This document shows, one piece after another, positions 42,475 to 50,058 of a DNA stretch of 64,000 nucleotides. This DNA comes from Bacteroidota bacterium. GTDB lineage: Bacteria; Bacteroidota; Bacteroidia; Chitinophagales; LD1. A program made the position numbers and the translations under genes. How positions within the stretch are numbered: position 1 is the first letter of the stretch; each line of letters starts with the position of its first letter. Location of the stretch: positions 39,204 to 103,203 of the forward strand of contig JAFDYN010000025.1 in NCBI GenBank assembly GCA_018267385.1, given 5' to 3'. The notes beneath the pieces are model-generated. The model was not told the DNA's origin and did not search any database. It saw only the letters and a list, made by a program, of their open reading frames with translations.

Positions 42475-42894
42475 GATGTTGTATTTATAGTGACCTGCCA
42501 CCGGCAGAATTGATTCAATAATTGCGGGACTGACGAATCAATCCCGCAATGCGGAGAGACATTTCTGCCTCTCCCTTCATCCATCTCACTGTCTTGTCGC
42601 TACGTGGGAAACGGATAGAATTTCTGGGTCCGTGATAATGGAATCAATATCTATTCCACCTCGCATAGCGAGGAAATGGGGTCAAATGCGCCCATAAATG
42701 GAAACTGGCAGGCTACAATAGCCGATAGATGAGGTTTGCCTTCCTCACTGGCAGAGATGCCCTGACAGGCTTCTCACATGAGGAAAATATTCAGCAAAGA
42801 TGCAGGCAACTGGCCCGAAAAGCCCGTGCATATAATAGGTATAACATTTGAAGCAAGGAATGAGCAAATAATTCATATCACAAAAATCAACATC
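42475..42894. other. Structured non-coding gap with interlocked inverted repeats
   Basis: 420 bases between the divergent copy B genes. At 42509-42516 ATTGATTC pairs with GAATCAAT at 42535-42542, while 42521-42529 ATTGCGGGA pairs with TCCCGCAAT at 42542-42550. The two stems interlock and share a base, so they are mutually exclusive. Further hairpins: GGAGAG/CTCTCC (42553-42574), TGGAAT/ATTCCA (42639-42658), CTCGC/GCGAG (42660-42672). A CTGGCAGGCTACAATA element is at 42705-42720. There is no convincing protein gene. Confidence 0.6.
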
Positions 42895-43557
42895 ATGAAT
42901 CCAAAGCAAATGACCCAACACTTCTCCGGAATTTCATTCCTGGGCCTCATCGCCCTGGTATTGACCTTCTCATCATGCGATAATGGCGCGAAAGCGAAGC
43001 GCCAGAAAGACATGGATGACCTGAAGGCCTATATCCAAAATCAAAAGGACTCCATAGATCAGTATGCAGACCGCAAATGGGATGACATGCAGGCATCCTA
43101 CGAAGCCAAGAAGGCACAACTCGAGCAGGACACAGCTAAAATGGACGCTGATATGCGTGCACAGTACTACCAGACCGTGAGCGACTGGGAAGCCTATAAG
43201 GCGGACTTTGAGCGTAAGGCTGAAGAAAAGAAAGCCCTCGCGGGGATGGATGCCATCAGGAGCCAGCTGGCTATGGACGGCATGAGGTCAGACTTTACCG
43301 ATCTCACAGCAGCCAATATACTGCCGGCCTATGACCACTTCGTAGCGGTGGTAGACAGCAACCGTGACAACTATACCAAAGAGCAGTGGACTGTAGTAAA
43401 TGTGAGCTGGAAGGCGCTCAAGGGCCGCAAGCGTGAGATAGCTAAAGACATCAATGCCGACCTGATGGGCAAGATCACCAAGAAAGAGATAGAATATGTC
43501 GGTATCAAGGCTGTGAACAGGCCTTTTGCTGATAGCGAAGACGACAAACAATCATAA
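42895..43557 (+). CDS. Coiled-coil lipoprotein (copy B)
   Basis: 220 residues. The signal peptide ends TFSSCDNG with lipidated Cys at about residue 27. The mature chain is helical and highly charged (KRQKDMDDLKAYIQNQKDSIDQYADRKWDDMQAS, VSDWEAYKADFERKAEEKK). It shares layout with the lipoprotein at 28016, which also neighbours an lmo0937-like gene. ATG 42895 is chosen because the lipoprotein signal starts there; the frame extends to 42778. Its last codons overlap the 3' end of pgl. Confidence 0.8.
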   Translation: MNPKQMTQHFSGISFLGLIALVLTFSSCDNGAKAKRQKDMDDLKAYIQNQKDSIDQYADRKWDDMQASYEAKKAQLEQDTAKMDADMRAQYYQTVSDWEAYKADFERKAEEKKALAGMDAIRSQLAMDGMRSDFTDLTAANILPAYDHFVAVVDSNRDNYTKEQWTVVNVSWKALKGRKREIAKDINADLMGKITKKEIEYVGIKAVNRPFADSEDDKQS

Positions 43558-44286
43558 TAGCTGTGCAGCAGCAGCTCTGTCTATAAACCAATATAAACCC
43601 CCACTATGGGGGTTTATCATTTTAGCAGGGTAGGCATGCTGCGCCGGAGCATCCTGTATCACGTGTTGTAGTATAGTAGCTTTAGCCTTACCCGCTACCA
43701 GAAATACGACCTTATGCGCATCATTGATCAGCGATACGGTCATAGTGATACGATCCATATTTTGAGCAGGGATAAAGCCCGCTGTCACTATGGCATCCTT
43801 CTCAGCCAGCAGGGGACTATGAGGAAATAGAGAGGCGGTATGCCCATCCGGTCCCAGGCCCAGCAGTACAAGATCAAATGCAATCGCGCCTCCTGCGAAA
43901 TACTTTCTGATAGTATCCTCATACTCGCGCGCTGCCTGCTGTGTAGGCATATCTGAAGGTATGCGATGAACATTTGCAGCAGGTATGGAAATATGGTCCA
44001 GCCAAAGGCCTATGGCTACATGCGCGTTGTTACGCTCATCATCCAGTGGTACAGCACGCTCATCTCCCCAGAAAATATGGACTTTGCTCCAGTCTAATGC
44101 ATCCGCATACGGAGGCTTGGCCAGCAGCTTGAAGAGGCTCTCTGGAGTATTGCCACCGGACAGCACGAGGCTATACCGCCCCCGCTCACCTATGGCAGCC
44201 TGCGCGTCAGTGATGATAAAGTCTGCCACACCTGTGGCCAGTGCGCTATCTGACTCAAAGACCTTTATCGAACCCTTTGTAGACAT
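43552..44286 (-). CDS. pgl: 6-phosphogluconolactonase
   Basis: 244 residues. Conserved blocks: LSGGNTPESLFKLL, WGDERAVPLDDERNN, LVLLGLGPDGHTASLFPHSPL and ITMTVSLINDAHKVVFLVAG. It hydrolyses 6-phosphoglucono-lactone to 6-phosphogluconate, between Zwf and Gnd. ATG 44286 leaves ten bases after the zwf stop; an in-frame earlier ATG at 44316 would overlap zwf. It is the last gene of the operon and converges with the lipoprotein gene. Confidence 0.93.
   Translation of the reverse strand: MSTKGSIKVFESDSALATGVADFIITDAQAAIGERGRYSLVLSGGNTPESLFKLLAKPPYADALDWSKVHIFWGDERAVPLDDERNNAHVAIGLWLDHISIPAANVHRIPSDMPTQQAAREYEDTIRKYFAGGAIAFDLVLLGLGPDGHTASLFPHSPLLAEKDAIVTAGFIPAQNMDRITMTVSLINDAHKVVFLVAGKAKATILQHVIQDAPAQHAYPAKMINPHSGGLYWFIDRAAAAQLL
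43593..43617 (+). terminator. Terminator for the lipoprotein gene, inside pgl coding sequence
   Basis: ATAAACCCCC / GGGGGTTTAT arms with a five-base loop lie 36 bases after the stop of the plus-strand lipoprotein. They are inside the 3' coding part of pgl on the other strand, encoding INPHSGGLYW there. Confidence 0.6.
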
Positions 44287-44296
44287 ATACTGAGTA

Positions 44297-45787
44297 TTAC
44301 AACCAATTGTGGCCATCGCGCGCTATGAGCGCTTCTGCATCCTCGGGCCCCTGCGTACCTGCTGTATAATTGGGGAAATTGACCGGAGGGTTATTTTCCC
44401 AGACCTTGATGATCGGCATCATGACGGCCCATGCCGCCTCTACCTGATCTGCTCTCATAAACAAAGTGGAATCTCCCTGCATCGTATCCAGCAGCAGCGT
44501 CTCATATGCCTCCGGTGTACCTGTTGTATAAGTTTCTTTATAGTCAAAATCCATATCCACCGGATCCAATACCATCTCCAGGCCGGGCCGCTTCGCCTGA
44601 AAGCTCAGCGTGATACCCATATGAGGCTGTATATTCATGATCAGCCTGTTTGGTGGCCAGCTGCCTGATGCCTTGGAGGGAAATAATCTGTGAGGTACGT
44701 CTTTAAACTGTATGGTGATGGCTGAAGTAGTTTCCTTCATGCGCTTGCCTGTGCGGAGGTAAAACGGCACGTCATGCCAGCGCCAGTTTTCTATGAATAG
44801 CTTTACTGCTGCAAATGTCTCTATTCTTGAGTTGGGCTTGACATCTGCCTCCTGCCTGTAGCCTTTCACCTTCTTGCCTTCTATCCAGCCCTCTTTGTAT
44901 TGGCCCCGCACAGATATATTGTGTACTTCGTTTTCTGCGATCCTACGTATCGCGTTTATCACGTCTACTTTACGGTTGCGCACTTCATTCGCCTCAAATG
45001 ACACCGGTGGCTCCATAGCTATCAGGCACATGAGCTGCAGGATATGGTTCTGTATCATATCACGCAGTGCACCGGCAGTCTCATAGTAGTTGCCTCGGTT
45101 CTCTATACCCAGCTGCTCTGAGACGGTGATCTGTACATGGTCTATAAAGTTGCGATTCCACAGCGGCTCAAAGAGTAAATTGCCAAAGCGGAAGGCGAGT
45201 ATATTCTGCACCGTTTCCTTGCCCAGGTAGTGGTCTATGCGGTATATCTGGCACTCGTCATACATAGAGTGCAGCAGTTTATTGAGCTTGCGCGCACTAT
45301 CCAGGTCCCTGCCAAAAGGTTTTTCTATCACGATCTTATCACGCTGCTTATCTCGGCCCAGTCCTGCCTGATAGAGCTTGCGGGCTATGGTCTCAAAGAA
45401 ATCAGGTGTCACAGCCATATAAAAAACATGATCTGCTTCTACTTTCCATGCCTTCTCTATCTGCGCTATCTTTTTGTTTACCGCATCATAAGTGCCTTTT
45501 TCATGCACTTCTCCTTTCTGGTACATGATATTTTTAGCAAAGCTCGCCCACTGTTTTTTATCAGCTGCTCCGCTGCGCGAAAACTGATTGACCCCATCCA
45601 GGAGTGTTTTGCGAAACTGTAGCTCACTGATATCTCTCCTGCCCAGGCCGAGGATGGTAAATTTCTCCGGCATCCAGTTATCCAGATAGAGATTATATAG
45701 TGCCGGTATCAGTTTGCGCCAGGTCAGGTCTCCTGTAGCGCCAAATATCACGATGATACACGGATTGACTTTTTCCTTTTCGTCCAT
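44297..45787 (-). CDS. zwf: Glucose-6-phosphate 1-dehydrogenase
   Basis: 496 residues from ATG 45787. NADP-binding IIVIFGATGDLTWRKLIPAL, the catalytic RIDHYLGKETVQNIL, and FEPLWNRNFIDHVQITVSE are typical. It oxidises glucose-6-phosphate to the lactone with NADP+, the entry to the oxidative pentose-phosphate pathway. The start at 45787 (MDEKEKVNP) gives two bases after the gnd stop at 45790; an upstream in-frame codon at 45808 would lie in gnd. Confidence 0.96.
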   Translation of the reverse strand: MDEKEKVNPCIIVIFGATGDLTWRKLIPALYNLYLDNWMPEKFTILGLGRRDISELQFRKTLLDGVNQFSRSGAADKKQWASFAKNIMYQKGEVHEKGTYDAVNKKIAQIEKAWKVEADHVFYMAVTPDFFETIARKLYQAGLGRDKQRDKIVIEKPFGRDLDSARKLNKLLHSMYDECQIYRIDHYLGKETVQNILAFRFGNLLFEPLWNRNFIDHVQITVSEQLGIENRGNYYETAGALRDMIQNHILQLMCLIAMEPPVSFEANEVRNRKVDVINAIRRIAENEVHNISVRGQYKEGWIEGKKVKGYRQEADVKPNSRIETFAAVKLFIENWRWHDVPFYLRTGKRMKETTSAITIQFKDVPHRLFPSKASGSWPPNRLIMNIQPHMGITLSFQAKRPGLEMVLDPVDMDFDYKETYTTGTPEAYETLLLDTMQGDSTLFMRADQVEAAWAVMMPIIKVWENNPPVNFPNYTAGTQGPEDAEALIARDGHNWL

Positions 45788-45789
45788 AG

Positions 45790-47208
45790 TTATTGTTTTT
45801 GCTCCCACTGAGTATGAAATACGCCCTCCCGGTCTGTGCGGTGGTAGGTATGCGCACCAAAGAAATCCCGCTGCGCCTGTATCAGGTTAGACGGCATCCA
45901 TGCGCGGCGATAGCTGTCATAATAAGCCAGGCAAGACATCATGGCCGGCATGGGCACACCCGCCTCCACTGCCACAGACAGCACCCGGCGGATACCCTGC
46001 TGGTGGGTGTAGACATCATGTGCCAGCTTTTCATCCAGCAGTATGCTGACCAGGTCCTTGTCCTGAGCATATGCTGCCCTGATATGCTCCAGCAGCCCTG
46101 AGCGGATGATGCAGCCCCCCCTCCATATTTTTGCTATCTCCTCCAGCTTCAGTTCATATCCATAGTGCCCGGAGGCCTGTGTGAGCAGTGTCATGCCCTG
46201 CGCATAGGATATGATCATGCTGAAATAGATGGCGTCTTCCAGCGCGCTGACCAGCTCCTGCATGTCCATCTGCATTTGTGCCTGCGGCCCCTTGAGCATT
46301 TTTTCACCTTCGGTACGCTGTTGCTTATCAGCCGAGAGGTAGCGTGCGCTAAGGGCAGTATCTATAGCAGGTATAGGTACTACCAGGTCCATAGCATCCT
46401 GTGAGGTCCATTTGCCGGTGCCCTTCTGCTGCGCACTATCCAGTATCATATCTATCAGCATGCCTTTGGTCAGGTCATCCCGGCGCGCAAATATCTCTGC
46501 AGTGATCTCGATCAGGAAAGACCTGATCTTCCCCTCATTCCATTTTGCAAATGTCTCATGGAGTTCCTCATTGCTCATACCGCCTATCTCTTTCAAAATA
46601 TGATAGGCCTCTGCTATGAGCTGCATGATAGCATACTCTATACCATTGTGCACCATTTTGACATAGTGGCCGCTGGCTCCGGGACCGAGATAAGCCACGC
46701 AGGGCTCATCATTTACCTTGGCAGATACGGCCTCCAGCATGGCGCCGATCCGCTCATAGGCATCTTGCGATCCGCCGGGCATGATGCTAGGCCCGAAGCG
46801 CGCACCCATCTCACCGCCAGACACACCGACACCCATAAAGTGGATATTGTCTTTGGCCAGCGCCGTGACGCGCCTGTCCGTATCAGTATAGTGTGAGTTG
46901 CCACAATCCATGATGAGATCCTCGGCAGATAGCAGGGGCTTGAGGCCCAGTATGACCTTGTCCACAGGGTCGCCTGCGGGCACCAGCAGCAGGATAGTAC
47001 GTGGCGTTTTTAGAGCATCCACAAACTCCTGCAAAGTCGCGGCCCCTAGTATTTTGCGTCCTTCGCCCTCTTTTTTAAGAGAGTTCACTTTATCAGCATC
47101 CAGATCAAAACCTGCCACCGCATATGAGTGGTCACTCATATTCAATAGGAGATTTCGGCCCATAGTGCCCAGGCCTATCATCCCGTAGTCGTATTTAGCT
47201 TCTGACAT
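45790..47208 (-). CDS. gnd: 6-phosphogluconate dehydrogenase, decarboxylating
   Basis: 472 residues. N-terminal GLGTMGRNLLLNMSDHSYAVAGFD binds NADP; GVGVSGGEMGARFGPSIMPGG and GPGASGHYVKMVHNGIEYAIMQLIAEAYHIL form the active site. It converts 6-phosphogluconate to ribulose-5-phosphate with NADPH and CO2. Two bases separate it from the HAD gene upstream. The length is normal for the long-form enzyme. Confidence 0.96.
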   Translation of the reverse strand: MSEAKYDYGMIGLGTMGRNLLLNMSDHSYAVAGFDLDADKVNSLKKEGEGRKILGAATLQEFVDALKTPRTILLLVPAGDPVDKVILGLKPLLSAEDLIMDCGNSHYTDTDRRVTALAKDNIHFMGVGVSGGEMGARFGPSIMPGGSQDAYERIGAMLEAVSAKVNDEPCVAYLGPGASGHYVKMVHNGIEYAIMQLIAEAYHILKEIGGMSNEELHETFAKWNEGKIRSFLIEITAEIFARRDDLTKGMLIDMILDSAQQKGTGKWTSQDAMDLVVPIPAIDTALSARYLSADKQQRTEGEKMLKGPQAQMQMDMQELVSALEDAIYFSMIISYAQGMTLLTQASGHYGYELKLEEIAKIWRGGCIIRSGLLEHIRAAYAQDKDLVSILLDEKLAHDVYTHQQGIRRVLSVAVEAGVPMPAMMSCLAYYDSYRRAWMPSNLIQAQRDFFGAHTYHRTDREGVFHTQWEQKQ

Positions 47209-47210
47209 AT

Positions 47211-47828
47211 TTATATCTTAAAACCATATTTTATCAATTCTGCTCTGGTCGCTGCTATGCCCGTATGATGCAGGCACTGCAGCCCTACTCTGCCGGCAGT
47301 GGGCATATAGTACGCCCTATCATCTATATACAGTGCCTGTGCAGGCTCAGTAGCTGCTATATCGCAGGCCAGGCGGTACATCTTTTCTTCCGGCTTGCGC
47401 ATATCTATATAGCAAGACGAAATAAAGCTATCAAACAATGAATCCAGTTCAAACTTTTTGATCCTGTAGATATTCAACTCGCGAGGCTCATTATTCAAAG
47501 CCACTATAGGAAGGTCATTTTTCGCCTTCAGGTCATAAAAAAAATCAAGTGCTCCCGGCAGCTCTTGTGACTGGCTGAACATAAACTCCTTAAACTCCCT
47601 CCGTGAAAAAGGCTGCTCTTTAAAGAAAACCAGGTTGTCAAGATATTCATCCAATGTAATGCGTCCCCGCTCATAGATATCAAAGGCCATGGCATGCCGC
47701 TTTTCGATATCCTTTTCATCCAGGTGAAATGTCTCGATAGCCCTGAGCCGGGCAGCCGTATCCCAGCCATTGGTCAATAGCACTCCTCCCACATCCAGGA
47801 AGATTGTCTTTATCTTATCTTCTGCCAT
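47211..47828 (-). CDS. HAD-family hydrolase (YihX-like)
   Basis: 205 residues. Motif I FLDVGGVLL, motif II (ALNNEP region), motif III Lys in MRKPEEKMYRL and motif IV YIDDRAYYMPTA are all present. It is a sugar-phosphatase-like HAD protein with an unassigned substrate. Its position between pgi and gnd suggests a role in sugar-phosphate turnover, perhaps dephosphorylating a pathway intermediate or glucose-1-phosphate. Its 5' end overlaps the 3' end of pgi by 14 bases. Confidence 0.85.
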   Translation of the reverse strand: MAEDKIKTIFLDVGGVLLTNGWDTAARLRAIETFHLDEKDIEKRHAMAFDIYERGRITLDEYLDNLVFFKEQPFSRREFKEFMFSQSQELPGALDFFYDLKAKNDLPIVALNNEPRELNIYRIKKFELDSLFDSFISSCYIDMRKPEEKMYRLACDIAATEPAQALYIDDRAYYMPTAGRVGLQCLHHTGIAATRAELIKYGFKI

Positions 47829-49581
47829 TTGCCTTGCGCTTTTGCCTGATCTGTTTCATAAGCTCGGCGAGGCCACTATCCACCTCGGCACCGAGATGTA
47901 TGCGTATTACTCTTCGGCCTTTATCACTCAGCGAGCGGAAATCACCCATGGCCTGAGCATGATGCAAAACGTCAAATCCGTATGACTCACCTGGTATAGG
48001 CAGACTGATCTTTTCATCTGCCGTCAGGATGATATACAAACCGCAATCCGGGCCACCCTTATGCAGCTGCCCTGTAGAGTGCAGATAGCGGGGCCCCTGA
48101 AGCAGTGTGGTAGCTACCTGATACTGGTCTCTGATAGTCATTCGCCACGCCTGCAGTATCCCTGCCCGTGCATCTGTCTGGTGAAAATATGGTAGCATGG
48201 CTACATAGTCCCCGGCTTTGATCTCCTGCAGGAATGCACCCATGAAATCTGAGACGGACGTGGCAGCTCCTTTCAGTGCCGTAGCCGCTCCTCCCGTATA
48301 GATACTGACATCTGCCTCTCTGACGGCAGGTGACGTGGTCTCTTTAAATTTCTTTGCACCTTTCCATTCTTCCAGCAGGTTTTCCGTATTCTTCTTGCTC
48401 TCTGCCACGTTTGGCTCATCAAACGGATTGATCCCGATAATGAGGCCCGCTACAGCCGTAGCTACCTCCCAGCAGTAGTACTCACCTCCGAGCGCTACAG
48501 GGTCAGGTATCTTCACCCTGACCACAGGGTGGCCTGCTTCTTCCAGCGCGTTCAGTTTCCGCATTTGAGTCGTGTCTCTATCACCTGCTACGCGTATATG
48601 TATGAATACCCTGTCATTACCATACACAGATGGCGGCCCGAGAGTCTCTCCATTCACTGGTATGATCCCTTTGCCTTCCTTGCCTGTACTTTCTGCTATG
48701 AGCTGCTCTACCCAGTAGCCAAACGCGGCAATAGAAGGAGATAGTACAAACGTAAGCTTATCTCTGCCCATGGTTTGTGATATGCCTATCTCAGCGCCGA
48801 GATCCAGGCCGGGGTTGGTCTCTGCGCCAGTATCGCGGCAGAGGGTCTCCATATCTACGGCGCTATGCATCATAGCTGCGATATCTATGCCCATAAGCGC
48901 CATAGGCACCAGACCAAAATCAGACAGCACAGAGTACCGGCCACCTATGTCAGAAGGATTGATAAATACTCTTCTGAATTTATACCGCTCACCCAGCTCT
49001 GCCAGCGGCGTCCCGTTATCAGTGATCGCAATGAAGTGGCTACCGGCATTGCGGCCAGCATATGGTTTGACCTGCTGATAGAAATAATGAAAGAAGCTGA
49101 GCGATTCCTTTGTAGTTCCTGATTTGCTCGCTACGATGAAAAGAGTTTTCTCCGGCTTGATCTGTTTCTCCAGTGCCTTGATAGATGCGGGGTCTGTATC
49201 ATCCAGCACAAATAATTTGAGGTAGCCGCGGCGCGTGACAAATGTCTCGCGCGCCACCTCAGAGCAGAGGCTGCTGCCGCCCATACCGAGCAGTACCGCA
49301 TAGCGAAAACCCTCTTTGCGGACCTCTGCAGCAAATGCGGTGATATCTTCTACCCTGTCCTCAGACTGCTGTGGTAGCTGTAGCCAGCCCAGTCGGTCGG
49401 CTATTTTGGCCTGTGATGGTTTATCTGATTTCCAGAGAGAGGCATCCTTACTGTAGATGCGCTCACGGATGTGCTGCGTATCCAGCTGCGATAGAGCTGC
49501 AGTGAGTTCATTTTTAAAACCTGCTACCAGGTCCTGCGGGCTGTCAGGTATGACAGAAAAAACTTTTTTAGAGACTGGCAT
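47815..49581 (-). CDS. pgi: Phosphoglucose isomerase of the transaldolase-fused type, here stand-alone
   Basis: 588 residues. Sugar-binding SIS-type motifs LGMGGSSLCSEVAR, VASKSGTTKESLSFF and NPSDIGGRYSVLSDFG are present, with a C-terminal MLPYFHQTDARAGILQAWRM and QLHKGGPDCGLY. The pattern is that of the isomerase half of bifunctional transaldolase/glucose-6-phosphate isomerase proteins; no transaldolase domain is present here. It interconverts glucose-6-phosphate and fructose-6-phosphate. It follows rpiB by 24 bases. Confidence 0.88.
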   Translation of the reverse strand: MPVSKKVFSVIPDSPQDLVAGFKNELTAALSQLDTQHIRERIYSKDASLWKSDKPSQAKIADRLGWLQLPQQSEDRVEDITAFAAEVRKEGFRYAVLLGMGGSSLCSEVARETFVTRRGYLKLFVLDDTDPASIKALEKQIKPEKTLFIVASKSGTTKESLSFFHYFYQQVKPYAGRNAGSHFIAITDNGTPLAELGERYKFRRVFINPSDIGGRYSVLSDFGLVPMALMGIDIAAMMHSAVDMETLCRDTGAETNPGLDLGAEIGISQTMGRDKLTFVLSPSIAAFGYWVEQLIAESTGKEGKGIIPVNGETLGPPSVYGNDRVFIHIRVAGDRDTTQMRKLNALEEAGHPVVRVKIPDPVALGGEYYCWEVATAVAGLIIGINPFDEPNVAESKKNTENLLEEWKGAKKFKETTSPAVREADVSIYTGGAATALKGAATSVSDFMGAFLQEIKAGDYVAMLPYFHQTDARAGILQAWRMTIRDQYQVATTLLQGPRYLHSTGQLHKGGPDCGLYIILTADEKISLPIPGESYGFDVLHHAQAMGDFRSLSDKGRRVIRIHLGAEVDSGLAELMKQIRQKRKANGRR

Positions 49582-49605
49582 TTTTATTCTGTTTTACTAG
49601 TATGG

Positions 49606-50058
49606 TCATTTCATATTCTCGTCTTCTATGCGTGTGATCTTGCCCACACGCCGCATGTGCCGCTCTGCACCACTAAATTTTGCGGCGAGGAATGCCACTA
49701 CCACTTCATACATCAGTTCTATGCCTATCACACGCTCGCCTACACACAGCACATTGGCATCATCATGCTCTACGCACTGGTGCGCTGAGTAGGTATCATG
49801 GCACACACCTGCGCGTATCCCTTTAAATTTATTGGCGGCCACACTCACACCTACCCCACTGCCGCATATCAGTATGCCCCGCTCGCATCGCCCCGCCTGT
49901 ATTGCTTCGGCTACATGCGCTGCATGGTCAGGATAATCGGACGGGTGCGTATCATATGCACCCAGGTCACTGACCTCGTGCCCGGCCTTTATCAGGACTG
50001 GGATCAGGAGCTTCTTGTACTCAAAGCCCGCATGGTCAGATGCTATCGCTACTTTCAT
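49606..50058 (-). CDS. rpiB: Ribose-5-phosphate isomerase B
   Basis: 150 residues. ASDHAGFEYKKLL at the N-terminus, GILICGSGVGVSVAANKFKGIRAGVCHD with the active-site cysteine, and HDDANVLCVGERVIG are family features. It interconverts ribose-5-phosphate and ribulose-5-phosphate. Its ATG overlaps the tkt stop by four bases (ATGA), so translation is coupled. Confidence 0.95.
   Translation of the reverse strand: MKVAIASDHAGFEYKKLLIPVLIKAGHEVSDLGAYDTHPSDYPDHAAHVAEAIQAGRCERGILICGSGVGVSVAANKFKGIRAGVCHDTYSAHQCVEHDDANVLCVGERVIGIELMYEVVVAFLAAKFSGAERHMRRVGKITRIEDENMK

Noticed and set aside
42509..42550. Classical H-type pseudoknot
   Set aside because: There is no spacer between the two 3' arms, so the loop that should cross the first stem has zero bases; alternating hairpins are more plausible.
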